Assembly: GCA_022376925.1 (NCBI GenBank) | Contig: JAIOJX010000002.1 | Coordinates: forward strand, 64,504,001 to 64,568,000 | Reading direction: 5' to 3' | DNA from: Tragulus kanchil | Lineage: Eukaryota; Chordata; Mammalia; Artiodactyla; Tragulidae | Length of the DNA stretch: 64,000 bases | Shown here: one piece after another, positions 1 through 10,688 of the stretch | Layout: the number at the start of each line of letters is the position of its first letter | Position numbering within the stretch: position 1 is the stretch's first letter | Program-made: the position numbers and the translations under genes | Notes under the pieces: generated by a model | The model's input: the letters and a program-made list of their open reading frames with translations, nothing else | Databases searched by the model: none | What the model was told of the DNA's origin: nothing

Positions 1-180
1 TGAGCCTGTTTTCTGGCACCTGGGAGCCACAACTACTGAACTGGTGCCCCTAGAGCCTGTGCTTTGTAACAAGAGAAGCCACAACAATGAGAGGCCACAC
101 ACCACAATGAGAGAGTAGCCTACATTCACCATGACTAGAGAAAGTCAGTGCAGCAATTAAGGTCCAACACCGCCAAAAAC
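1..180 (+). mobile_element. ART2A/CHR-type SINE, cut by window edge
   Basis: The block has the familiar ruminant tRNA-derived SINE body: 'gagccacaactactgaa', 'agagcctgtgctttgtaaca' and the repeated 'caatgagag..agtagcc' phrases. Its head lies outside the window. CpGs are mostly decayed to TG or CA, so the copy is old. The right end near 180 is set where the phrase pattern stops. Confidence 0.75.
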
Positions 181-532
181 TAGCTCTGTGAGGTAGCTTG
201 GACCTGCAGCTCACTGACGCGATTAAACAACTCCAGCCCCTGTAGCCATGCAGTTGCTCCCTACGTAAGAGATCATAAGAAAGAATCTACCAGTTGACCC
301 TGGTCACCCTTTTCTATATGAAAAATGTGTCTCAATTTTTAACAGAGTAAGATAATCAGAAGGTTATAGTTTTGTTAAGACTCCTTATAGGTCTTTTCAA
401 GTAAATAAGGAATCTTTTCAGACTCCTACAGGCATCATCTCATGTATAATTACCAGATTAAATACAGGATGAAACATTTGGCAATACTTACACTAAAACT
501 TTATTTACTGTTTATATGAAAATCTAATTTAA
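181..532. other. Unique AT-rich DNA, no gene seen
   Basis: No recognisable repeat or exon. The last ~70 bases belong to the first copy of duplication A. Confidence 0.6.
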
Positions 533-602
533 CTAGTGAAAGTGTTAGTTACTCAGTTGTATTCCACTCTTTGTGACTCCATGGACTGTAGTCTGCCAGC
601 CT
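533..602 (-). mobile_element. Truncated Bov-A SINE fragment
   Basis: 'gttactcagttgtattccac' followed by 'gactccatggactgtagtc' is the reverse complement of the Bov-A 3' region. Only about 70 bp survive. The second copy is at 1627-1696 as part of duplication A. Confidence 0.75.
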
Positions 603-1626
603 CCACTAAACTTGGCAACATAACATATCCTGAATCTCAATCCAATATTGAAAGGGCCAGGTTTCAAAGACTCCTTATCTTCGCTGTCCATGCTTCATTC
701 CTTGACTCCTTCTTAGAGCAATACAGGAAGTAAAATCCCTAGATCAATCAAATGCATTTATTAAAATCCTATAAACCTTTCCCTAAGATCTCTAAGCAGA
801 CATTCACCCCCAAACATCTATAGAATATGTACCTCACTTCAACAGAACAATGCAAAAGCAAACTAGAACTTGGACTTTGGAAAAATCAATTGCAAACAAA
901 AACAAGTCTTAAAAAAAAAAAAAAGCATTTACTTGTTTTGTCTCTGAAGGATACAGTGAAAGAAAAAGAAACCAAAGAACTTGAAACATTTTCAGTGATA
1001 ATAAAAGCTCTTAAGGCTCATGAAAAAAAAAAAATCCCAATAGCATTTAATTGTTAGATACTGATTCTTAGTTTTTAAGAGATTCTTTTCTAAATTGCAT
1101 TTCATAAAAACTTGTATGATGCAGAAAAGTGATCATTCTGAATCTTATGAGCCTTAACTCTGACTGGTATTTAATACATTGTTGTACAGTTGAATAATTA
1201 TTTCCATTTGACCACAAAGAAACTCATGTTCTGAGAAATTACGTTAACTGCCCATAGCCAGAATCAAGTAATATGCGAAAAACCGAGGACTTGAATTTAG
1301 TATTCTCAGTCTTGATGAAGTGGTTTTCCAATTATACCATGCAGCATCTCCGAAAATTCTGTAACAAATGAAAATAATTTTTTAAAATATAAGCAAACAA
1401 ACAGCATCATAGGTGAGGAAAATGATGATTCAGCTAGTATTGTCAAGCACCTAGGATGTTGTGTGTCAAGCAGTAACCTAAGTGGTTTTACAAGTTTTCT
1501 CACCTCCCAAGGAGTATCAGAAATCGGAATAAATTTTTTACTGTTTATATGATAAATACAGGATGAAACATTTGGCAATACTTACACTAAAACTTTATTT
1601 ACTGTTTATATGAAAATCTAATTTAA

Positions 1627-1696
1627 CTAGTGAAAGTGTTAGTTACTCAGTTGTATTCCACTCTTTGTGACTCCATGGACTGTAGTCTGCCAGCCT
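1627..1696 (-). mobile_element. Truncated Bov-A SINE fragment (copy in A2)
   Basis: Same fragment as at 533-602, carried by duplication A and not a separate insertion. Confidence 0.75.
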
Positions 1697-2709
1697 CCAC
1701 TAAACTTGGCAACATAACATATCCTGAATCTCAATCCAATATTGAAAGGGCCAGGTTTCAAAGACTCCTTATCTTCGCTGTCCATGCTTCATTCCTTGAC
1801 TCCTTCTTAGAGCAATACAGGAAGTAAAATCCCTAGATCAATCAAATGCATTTATTAAAATCCTATAAACCTTTCCCTAAGATCTCTAAGCAGACATTCA
1901 CCCCCAAACATCTATAGAATATGTACCTCACTTCAACAGAACAATGCAAAAGCAAACTAGAACTTGGACTTTGGAAAAATCAATTGCAAACAAAAACAAG
2001 TCTTAAAAAAAAAAAAAAGCATTTACTTGTTTTGTCTCTGAAGGATACAGTGAAAGAAAAAGAAACCAAAGAACTTGAAACATTTTCAGTGATAATAAAA
2101 ACTCTTAAGGCTCATGAAAAAAAAAAAATCCCAATAGCATTTAATTGTTAGATACTGATTCTTAGTTTTTAAGAGATTCTTTTCTAAATTGCATTTCATA
2201 AAAACTTGTATGATGCAGAAAAGTGATCATTCTGAATCTTATGAGCCTTAACTCTGACTGGTATTTAATACATTGTTGTACAGTTGAATAATTATTTCCA
2301 TTTGACCACAAAGAAACTCATGTTCTGAGAAATTACGTTAACTGCCCATAGCCAGAATCAAGTAATATGCGAAAAACCGAGGACTTGAATTTAGTATTCT
2401 CAGTCTTGATGAAGTGGTTTTCCAATTATACCATGCAGCATCTCCGAAAATTCTGTAACAAATGAAAATAATTTTTTAAAATATAAGCAAACAAACAGCA
2501 TCATAGGTGAGGAAAATGATGATTCAGCTAGTATTGTCAAGCACCTAGGATGTTGTGTGTCAAGCAGTAACCTAAGTGGTTTTACAAGTTTTCTCACCTC
2601 CCAAGGAGTATCAGTAACAATTTAATCGGAATCCACATATTTAAATCTACAAAGTCAAGAAGTTTGAAAAGTTTCGTAGCAGTTAAGTAGGTGCCAAACC
2701 ATAAATTCA

Positions 2710-2795
2710 CTTAGTCATTTAGCATGTATTTATTGAGTGCCAGTTATGTATCAGTTACTGTGGAAGGTTCTGAAAATGCATTCATCACCCTTGCT
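2710..2795 (+). mobile_element. Ancient L2/MIR-age repeat remnant
   Basis: 'tatttattgagtgccagtta' with a following 'gtatcagttactgtggaagg' resembles the common mammalian 'TTATTGAGYRCCTACTATGTG' motif. Diverged and short, so the family is uncertain. Confidence 0.4.
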
Positions 2796-2953
2796 GTCTT
2801 CGACTTTTGTGAGTGTAATGGTTGATGGACCTAAAATAGTTTATGCATTGAAACTGTCATTCCTTGTTCACTTCAGAGTTCCTTAAATGATCTATGAGGT
2901 CTTGTTTTAGACATTCTAACAAGCTCAGTTACCCATTTTCTCTTCTGCTGCAG

Positions 2954-3052
2954 GTTGGAAACAGCAACAATGAAGATTGTCTTCCAGAAACTAAGAAAGC
3001 ACAGTTGGTGATCTGGCAATGGTGGGGGACACAGCAGACACTTCAGTTACAT
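2954..3052 (+). other. Candidate exon of unknown transcript
   Basis: A pyrimidine-rich tract ending in 'cttctgctgcag' (to 2953) is followed by 99 bp, then a strong-looking donor 'gtgagt' at 3053. The block is exactly 33 codons with no stop in frame 1, reading VGNSNNEDCLPETKKAQ and onward to QTLQLH. Frame 3 hits a stop late and frame 2 stops early. I do not recognise the peptide. It could be a coding exon, a lncRNA exon or a chance splice-like block. No partner exon is visible in the window, so a gene call is not justified. Confidence 0.25.
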
Positions 3053-3175
3053 GTGAGTGTGAAGTTATCTCATATATTGGCTAAATACAAATCCCAGTGA
3101 GTTCTTCAATATAAGCCATAAGATTGTTGCTGATTTTTAACATGTTCACTTTTTAAATTCAATTAACTTGGTTGC

Positions 3176-3450
3176 ACTAGTCTTTGTTGCTGCACTCAGG
3201 CTTTCTCTAGGTGCCGAGCAGGGTCCACTCTCTAGTTGTGGTGCGTAGACTTCTCATTGTGGTGTTTTTTTGTTGTTGTTGCAGAGTGTGGATTCTAGGT
3301 GCGCAGGTTCAGTAGTTGTGACTCACAGGCTTAGTTGCGTGGTGGCATGTGGAATCTTCCCATACCAGGGATCGAACCCATGTCCCCTGCATTGGTAGGT
3401 AGATTTCTTTTTTTATTTTTTAACCACTGGACCATCACAAAAGTCCTTGA
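3176..3450 (-). mobile_element. ART2A-type tRNA-derived SINE
   Basis: Reverse-complement SINE. Body phrases 'ctctctagttgtggtgcg' and 'cagtagttgtgactcacagg' lead to the tRNA-like head with a B-box-like 'ccagggatcgaacccatgtc' and the terminal 'ccactggaccatcac'. A T-rich insertion near 3407-3420 interrupts the head. Confidence 0.85.
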
Positions 3451-3486
3451 TGTATTCATTTTGTTGATTTTTTAAATCTATGATTC

Positions 3487-3712
3487 AAGTGGCACTAGTG
3501 GTAATGAACCTGCCTGCCAATGCAGGAGATGTAAGAGATGTGGGTTTGATCCCTGGGTTGAGAAGGTCCTCTGGAGGGAGTTATGGTAACCCAGTCTAGT
3601 ATGCTTGCCTTGAGGATCCATGGGATTCTTGAGGATCCATGGTAGCCTGGTGGACTACAAGCCATAGGGTCATAAAGAGTTGGACTTGAATCAAGTGACT
3701 TAGCATGCACAG
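3487..3712 (+). mobile_element. Bov-tA SINE
   Basis: The tRNA-Glu-like head 'gtggtaatgaacctgcctgc' and B-box region 'gtgggtttgatccctggg' are followed by a Bov-A body ('agcctggtggactacaagcc', 'aaagagttggactt'). A 20-bp internal stretch 'gaggatccatggga/tagcc' occurs twice. An old copy. Confidence 0.85.
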
Positions 3713-4590
3713 ACACACACATATGCTTACTAAGATACTACATAAAATAATTCACTTTAGAAAAATATACCAAAGCAGCACATAATTAAAACAATTATCT
3801 AGAAAATCTTCCTATATCAAATGTCTTATTCTATGACAATATTATACCATGATGGCATCATAGTCAGTATGAATATGGAGACACTACCTTACTCTTTTTG
3901 CATTTTTCCTTAGTCTCGTCTCTTTCTTCTTCAAAATTTATCCATCAGTATAATACAAGCACAAATTGTTAGAATTTATTAAACTGTAATCCACAAATAC
4001 CACCACTAAGCAATCACTGTTATCATCTAAGAGAATGAAACATAAGTTAGAATCATCTGGTTAGGTGCATTTGACATTTTTACTAAAACTCTGCCTTGCT
4101 ATATGGAATTAACTGCTTTTGGCTTTGTCTCCTTGGCTCTCATTTTTCTCTTTGCTGGAAGCAGTGTCTTAATTTTTCCTGAGAAGACATCTTGCTTTTT
4201 GCCTTTGAAATTGAGTGAGACCCACCACCTGCCCAGTTTTTCCCCTTTTGGTGAATGATTTAGCTAACAAACCAGCATGTTTTATTCTGCCCCCCCTACC
4301 CCCAGATGTCAGAATGGACAGTGACCTTATTAATATAGTGAGACAATCCCAGAGTCTTTCTAGAATTATTGGAAGGAAAGGATTTCTTTTAGGTCTGCTG
4401 TTTTGCTACATCATGCTAGTGCTTGGTGGCATAGGGAACCACTAAATGAAAATGAAATTAACATAAAGGAAAGCATATCACAAACAGAGTCCAGATAATG
4501 CTGTTTTAGCACCTTGGTATGGTCAAGCCATGCCTAAAGATTTTACTCCCCTAAGACTCTACAGTTATGTTAACTAATAAATTCCCTTTT
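3713..4590. other. Unique intergenic DNA, no gene seen
   Basis: AT-rich single-copy sequence. The short open frames have no splice context or recognisable protein content. Confidence 0.55.
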
Positions 4591-4752
4591 AAAATATTAT
4601 ACTGGACTGGAACTTTGTCATTTAAAATCAGTCAAAATCCAGAATTAAACAAAATATAAACCAGAAAGAGTGACATTACAGGAAATACCATGATTCTATT
4701 TTAAGAAAAGCATAAACTTTGATCCCTTAATTGCAAATACTTGAATTAATTA

Positions 4753-5108
4753 GTTCAATTCAGTTCAGTCACTCAATCGTGTCCAACTCTTTGAGACCCC
4801 ATGAACTGCAGCATGCCAGGTTTCCCAGTCCTTCACCATCTCTCGGAGCCTGCTCAGACTCTTGTCTATAGACTCAGTGATGCCATCCAACCATCTTGTC
4901 CTGCATCATCCGCTTTTCCTTCTGCCTTCTATTTTTTCCCCAAAATCAGGGTCTTTTCCAGCAAGTCGTCCTTTGCATCAGGTGGCCAAAATCTTGGTGC
5001 TTCATTTTCAGCATCAATCCTTCCAATGAATATTCACGGTGGATTTCCTTTAGGATTGACTGGTTTGATCTCCTTGCAGTCCAAGGGACTCTCTGGAGTC
5101 TTCTAAGT
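4753..5108 (-). mobile_element. Bov-A2/BovB 3'-end segment
   Basis: Begins 'agttcaattcagttcagtca' and runs through 'cgtgtccaactctttgagac', 'gatgccatccaaccatct', 'gcatcaggtggccaaaat' and 'ggactctctggagtcttc'. This is the reverse complement of the BovB LINE 3' end shared by Bov-A SINEs. BovB is an RTE-clade LINE known to have entered ruminants by horizontal transfer. Confidence 0.9.
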
Positions 5109-5897
5109 TATGAACTATTGGTGCTACTGACTTCAGAGCACTGTGAGATGTTTGTGAGGAAGAGTCATCATTTGTCCTTTACACGTGTTTAGTTAAATTA
5201 AGGAATTTACTAGACCTAAGAATGTCTTAAAGCCTAGCCCTATAGACAAGCAACTAGTCACCACCACTCATGAGAAATCCCAGAATAAAGAACAATGAAA
5301 CACTAAACCTAATAGATGGCAGCTTCTTGAAGTACACAAATTACTTGGTTTAAGGTAGCCTACCCATGTGGGTGTCATAAACAAGGAAACAAGATGCCTT
5401 ATTTTGCCTTCAAATGCTTCTGGTCAGCTAGTACAGAAGTTCTGTCATGGAGAAGATGCTATTTAACTAATGGCTGTAATGGACTCTGAGTCCTGTTGTA
5501 AATCTTTGCATTGAGAATATTATGAGCCATAGGATTGTTTTGCTAATGCTGTTAGAGGAGTTAACATGTACACCCTTCCAAAGGGCTCTGTTCAGTTTTC
5601 CTGCCAAAGAACTTGTCCTTCAAGGTTAAGAACGACATTGTCTCTGCATTGCCAGCCTCAAGTGCTCTCTTCCCTGGGCAGGAATACACAGTTTCTTTGG
5701 AATACACAGTTTCTTTGGCAAGTTAACAGGTCACCAAAATATTATACTGGACTGGAACTTTGTCATTTAAAATCAGTCAAAATCCAGAATTAAACAAAAT
5801 ATAAACCAGAAAGAGTGACATTACAGGAAATACCATGATTCTATTTTAAGAAAAGCATAAACTTTGATCCCTTAATTGCAAATACTTGAATTAATTA

Positions 5898-6250
5898 GTT
5901 CAATTCAGTTCAGTCACTCAATCGTGTCCAACTCTTTGAGACCCCATGAACTGCAGCATGCCAGGTTTCCCAGTCCTTCACCATCTCTCGGAGCCTGCTC
6001 AGACTCTTGTCTATAGACTCAGTGATGCCATCCAACCATCTTGTCCTGCATCATCCGCTTTTCCTTCTGCCTTCTATTTTTCCCAACATCAGGGTCTTTT
6101 CCAGCAAGTCGTCCTTTGCATCAGGTGGCCAAAATCTTGGTGCTTCATTTTCAGCATCAATCCTTCCAATGAATATTCACGGTGGATTTCCTTTAGGATT
6201 GACTGGTTTGATCTCCTTGCAGTCCAAGGGACTCTCTGGAGTCTTCTAAG
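5898..6250 (-). mobile_element. Bov-A2/BovB 3'-end segment (copy in B2)
   Basis: Second copy of the 4753 element, carried by duplication B. Two bases shorter because of the T/C-run indel. Confidence 0.9.
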
Positions 6251-6861
6251 TTATGAACTATTGGTGCTACTGACTTCAGAGCACTGTGAGATGTTTGTGA
6301 GGAAGAGTCATCATTTGTCCTTTACACGTGTTTAGTTAAATTAAGGAATTTACTAGACCTAAGAATGTCTTAAAGCCTAGCCCTATAGACAAGCAACTAG
6401 TCACCACCACTCATGAGAAATCCCAGAATAAAGAACAATGAAACACTAAACCTAATAGATGGCAGCTTCTTGAAGTACACAAATTACTTGGTTTAAGGTA
6501 GCCTACCCATGTGGGTGTCATAAACAAGGAAACAAGATGCCTTATTTTGCCTTCAAATGCTTCTGGTCAGCTAGTACAGAAGTTCTGTCATGGAGAAGAT
6601 GCTATTTAACTAATGGCTGTAATGGACTCTGAGTCCTGTTGTAAATCTTTGCATTGAGAATATTATGAGCCATAGGATTGTTTTGCTAATGCTGTTAGAG
6701 GAGTTAACATGTACACCCTTCCAAAGGGCTCTGTTCAGTTTTCCTGCCAAAGAACTTGTCCTTCAAGGTTAAGAACGACATTGTCTCTGCATTGCCAGCC
6801 TCAAGTGCTCTCTTCCCTGGGCAGGGAATACACAGTTTCTTTGGCAAGTTAACAGGTCACC

Positions 6862-7055
6862 TTTGCCTTACCTGGGACTCTCTTCTGAATTCTAATTAAG
6901 AAGTTATTTTTGACGATCACAGACATCATTTCCAGGGATTCTTTTTCCTCAGTTTCTAACTTTCAGCACACCAGAATCAATGTGCTTTCAAGTGTGCATG
7001 TTTATGTGAAAAGCAAGTAGCTACTTTTTTTCATTAAAAATTTTGGGGGGGTATC
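6862..7055. other. Unique DNA
   Basis: Nothing recognised apart from a G7 run near 7045. Confidence 0.5.
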
Positions 7056-7059
7056 TTAT

Positions 7060-7250
7060 ATATTTTTAAATAAATATTGTGTGTATTTAAGGTCTATAAC
7101 ATGATTCCTTGATATACATATATAGTGAAATTGATATTATAATCAAGATAATTAGCATACTTCCTTACACAGTTACCAACTTTGTGAGTATGATGAGTGC
7201 ACCTGAAACCTATTCTTGTAGCGTGTATCTAGTATTAAATACTTACAGTC
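7060..7250 (-). mobile_element. Old L1M 3'-UTR fragment
   Basis: 'cttgatatacatatatagtg', 'aatcaagataattagcatac' and 'cacagttaccaactttgtga' match the antisense of the well-known mammalian L1 3' UTR. The fragment is diverged and lacks ORF2. Confidence 0.65.
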
Positions 7251-7504
7251 ATCATGGCAAGTGACTACTTGTAAATATATGAGTGACTCTGTCATATCCC
7301 AAATTGGAGCCCTGAAGAACTTCTGGAAGGAAAGGAATTTCACAGAGCTAGAGAGCAGTGAACTTCAGTGAGGGATAAAGGACACAGCTAAACAACTTGT
7401 CTGATGAATCAATGAAAGAGTTATATGTTCACTTGGTTGAGGTCAGACAGAAAATACTCTGATTATTTTATTAGTCTTTGTTGTATTTAATAAGAAAGGC
7501 TCAC

Positions 7505-7700
7505 ATTGTGGTGAAGGACATGAGTTATGTGGTCAGAGATATCTGGTTTTAAACCCAAGCTGAGCAGCTTAACTAGTTGTAGGACCTCAGGTAACTTTCT
7601 GAACAGCTCTGGACCTTGGTTTCTTTATTTGTAAGATGGGAAGGTAACAGCTGAGAGGCTGATATTTGATGATGTTTATGAAGTGCTTAGCGCCCTGGGG
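7505..7700 (+). mobile_element. MIR SINE
   Basis: MIR core order is clear: 'gtggtcagagatatctggtt', 'aggacctcaggtaactttct', then 'ttggtttctttatttgtaag' and 'atgggaaggtaacagctgag'. Strongly diverged, as expected for this ancient family. Confidence 0.8.
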
Positions 7701-7841
7701 ACACTCCATAGTTTATGGTTACATTCTGATCTTACCTGAAAGTGGCCAGTGGAAAGGACCACTGGTTGAGGGGTCTTGATCTGTCTGTTAATTCAGTTCC
7801 TCAGTGGCAGTTGGAGAGTGACATGAAATCCTTGGAACAAT

Positions 7842-9462
7842 TATTTTTTATTTTTTTTTATTTTAAAGATTTTACAGAGTTTTGTTGTTCACCAACATGT
7901 ATGTTCCCAGATCACTTATATGCATATCCCTGGACCCTTCCCCTACCCAGTTCCCCCTCTCCCACCCCTCCAGACCATTGCCCCAAGTGATTGTAGGTAC
8001 TCCCTATTCCCCTAGCACAATGACAATAGCTATCTTTTCCACACATGACAGTATAAGTTTCCATGTTACTCCATGCCTCCCTCCCACTGTTTGGTCTCGA
8101 CAATGTCCTTATGTCTATTCTCTGTTTTCCCATGAGTTCACTGCGTGTGTTATGACCATCTTACTAGATCCCATATATATGAGTTAGTATACTGTGCTTG
8201 TCTTTCTCTTTTTGACTTACTTCACTTTTTATGATAGGTTCTAGAGCCAGCCACTTCATTAGGACTGAGTCTTCAGCATTTCTTTTAACAGCTGAGTAGT
8301 ATTCCATTGTATATATGTACCAGGGCTTCTGTATCCATTCATTCGTCGATGGACATCTAGGTTGCTTCCAAGTTCTGGCTATTGTATAGACAGCTGCAAT
8401 GAACATTGGGGTACAGGTGCCTCTTTCATTTTTAATTTCATCAGGATATAGGCGTAGTAGTGGGATTGCTGGGTCATAGGGTGCTTCTATTTTTAGTTTT
8501 TTAAGGAATCTCCATATTGTCTTCCATAAAGGTTGTATCAGTTTACATTCCCACCAGCAATGCAAGAGGGTTCCCTTTTCTCTGCACCCTCTCCAGTATT
8601 TGTTGTCTGTTGATTTATTGATGATGGCCATTCTGACAGGTGTGAGGTGGTATCTCATTGTGGTTTTAATTTGCATTTCTCTAATGATAAGCGAGGTTGA
8701 GCATCGTTTCATGTGCTTTTGGGCCATCTGTATGTCCTCTTTGGAGAGGTGTCTCTTTAGATCTTTTTTCCATTTTTTGATTGGGTTGTTCATTTTTCCG
8801 GTGTTGAGTTGTCTGAGTTGCTTGTAGATTTTGAAGATTAATTCTTTGTCTGTTGTTTCATTTGCTATGATTTTCTCCCACTCTGTGGGATGTCTGTTGA
8901 GCTTTTTTGTAATTTCTTTTGCTGTACAAAAGCTTTTAAGTTTCATGAGGTCCCATGTGTTCACTTTTCTTTTCAGTTCCACTATTTTAGTAGGTGGGTC
9001 AGAGAAGATCTTGCTTTGATTGATGTCCTTGAGGGTTTTGCCTATATTCTCCTCTAAGAGTTTGATGGTTTCTGGTTTTACATTTAGGTCTTTAATTCAT
9101 TTTGAGTTGATCTTTGTGTATGGTGTCAGGGAATGTTCCAACTTCATTTTTTTGCATGTAGCTGTCCAATTTTCCCAGCACCATTTGTTGAAGAGGCTGT
9201 CTTTGGCCCATTTTGTAGTTTCACCTCCTTTGTCAAAAATAAGGTACCCATAGGTGCATGGGTTGATCTCTGGGTTCTCAATCTTGTTCCATTGATCTGT
9301 AGTTCTGTTTTTGTGCCAGTACCATACTGTCTTGAGGACTGTTGCTTTGTAGTATAGTCTGAAGTTAGGGAGGCTGATCCCTCCAGCTCCGTTTTTCTTT
9401 CTCAGGATTGCTTTGGCTATTCGAGGTCTTTTGTGTTTCCATATGAATTGTGTTATTGTTTT
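7842..9462 (-). mobile_element. 5'-truncated ruminant L1, 3' end
   Basis: Antisense L1. The T-rich tail at 7842-7865 is followed by the 3' UTR, whose sense strand has a purine- and G-rich tract (complement of 7930-7980), then by ORF2. The C-terminal ORF2 segment reads continuously from the stop near 8164 to about 9096, with typical L1 phrases such as [30 protein letters not shown]-like '[12 protein letters not shown]' and [17 protein letters not shown] (plus-strand 9097-9099) sits where an L1 normally has a Trp codon, so the frame is broken. Endonuclease and reverse-transcriptase core are absent through 5' truncation near 9462. I could not find a convincing target-site duplication. Confidence 0.93.
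8164..9096 (-). pseudogene. L1 ORF2 C-terminal fragment
   Basis: About 310 codons are open, covering the region after the reverse-transcriptase domain. The CCHC-like zinc-knuckle area is around '[17 protein letters not shown]', which keeps two Cys and a His. The fragment is upstream-terminated by the TGA at 9097-9099 and has no promoter, so it is a dead remnant. Its open length suggests a fairly recent insertion. Confidence 0.85.
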
Positions 9463-9465
9463 TAA

Positions 9466-10180
9466 TTGAAGTCAGAACTCAGAATTGGGACTGTGACAGA
9501 ACATCTAAGCTCTAACTTAGAATGAAATGACCAGCTCACCAGATTCTGACTTCTCTTACATGTTGAGAGCAAGCCAAACCTGAGGGTTTGGACTTACTTC
9601 TTGAATCCTGTCACATCTCTGTACCACAGGCTTAACCCTGGGTATTTCCAATTCCTTTGATAGTAAAACTTTTGTCCATTTTGGGGACCAGATCTGCCAT
9701 CAGTGGAGCTGAAAGCATGACTCTGAGATGTTTCCTGTCCTTACTCATTTACTCCAAAACAGAGTTGGCTGGTTCGGAGGCTCCTTACAACTGTCCTCTG
9801 TCCTCTGGCTGAAGTGGGCTCAAGACTTTTCAGAAAATGAATACATGTGTTTTTGTTGTTCAGTCTTGATGCTCTGGTAAATCTAATAGTACCATTGCCA
9901 AGGAAGAATATATATACATGACTTAGGATGCCTGCTGATTTTTCCTTCTTTGTATGTGATCTAATTTTAATTTTCTGAGTCTCACTTTTCATTTACCCCT
10001 AATCCACAGAAGATGGTTTTTAAAAAGCAGTCTTGGGTTGCTGAGTTCATCAGGGACTGGGCAGACTTTCTTCTGCCTTTATCTATTGAAGCACCATTTG
10101 TTAAAGCCTTTTAAAAGGATTTCAGTTATCTGAAACCCCTCTAGCAGTTTGTGTATTTACTAAGATTGAGGTTTCTTTTT
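9466..10180. other. Unique intergenic DNA, no gene seen
   Basis: No repeat phrases or exon-like blocks recognised. An 83-codon minus-strand frame at 9741-9992 has no recognisable content. Confidence 0.5.
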
Positions 10181-10189
10181 GTTCTTGTT

Positions 10190-10460
10190 GTTGTTAATTT
10201 TGGTCTATTTTATTGGTTTTTCATTTATTTATTTTCATCCATCTTTGTTCTTTGGCCTGTGTGGGCCTCCCATCTCAGTGGCCCCTCTCATTGCAGGGCA
10301 CCAGCTCCGGGCACATGCACTCCAGAGACTTGGCTCCTAATTGGACACATCAGTCCAGCTGCTGTGTGGCATGTGGGATCTTCCCAGGCCAGAGATCAAA
10401 CTGGTGTCCCTTCCACTGCCAGGTGGATTCTCAACACACTGGACCACCAGGGAAGCCCAA
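10190..10460 (-). mobile_element. CHR-type tRNA-derived SINE (older copy)
   Basis: Reverse-complement element: 'catttatttattttcatcc', 'tgtgtgggcctcccatctc', 'cctaattggacacatcagtc', then the head 'ggatcttcccaggccagaga' and 'ctggaccaccagggaagccc'. Most CpGs are lost compared with the copies at 19564 and 30412. Confidence 0.9.
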
Positions 10461-10688
10461 AGTTGAGTTTTAAAACCCCATAGTTAAGGAAACAGAGACA
10501 AAAGTTTAGAATATCAGGTATTAATTGTAACTTCTGTAGGCTATGAGTCTCCATCACAAGTTCACTAATCATAAGCTAATGGCCAAGCTTATCTCACCTA
10601 CATGAATACTCACTCTCCTTGCATTGTCAGATCGTGTTGACATAAACCCTAGATAACATATGATTTTATTAATAACTTTTGCACCCTG

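Larger units (their letters stand above)
461..2614. repeat. Tandem duplication A (1,060 bp unit)
   Basis: Copy 1 is 461-1520 and copy 2 is 1555-2614, offset 1,094. The copies differ by about one substitution (a G/A change in 'aaaagctctt' versus 'aaaactctt'). The 34 bp between them look like damaged flank: 'aatcggaat', which normally follows copy 2 at about 2624, then 'actgtttatatga', which precedes copy 1. Both copies hold a truncated Bov-A SINE and A-rich unique DNA without a gene. Confidence 0.97.
4591..6861. repeat. Tandem duplication B (~1.14 kb unit)
   Basis: Copy 1 is 4591-5735 and copy 2 is 5736-6861, offset 1,145 falling to 1,143 and then less. The junction is blunt: copy 1 ends 'aacaggtcacc' and copy 2 begins 'aaaatattatac'. 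Differences are indels in a T/C/A homopolymer ('ttttttccccaaaatc' versus 'tttttcccaacatc') and an 18-19 bp local repeat of 'gaatacacagtttctttg' found only in copy 1 near its end. Contains a Bov-A/BovB segment and unique DNA. Confidence 0.97.

Noticed and set aside
7882..8187. Plus-strand frames across 7882-9357
   Set aside because: They are antisense to the L1 and have no independent support.
8164..8982. A 272-residue open frame that could be called a gene
   Set aside because: It is the C-terminus of L1 ORF2 within a 5'-truncated element, with a stop upstream and no promoter.
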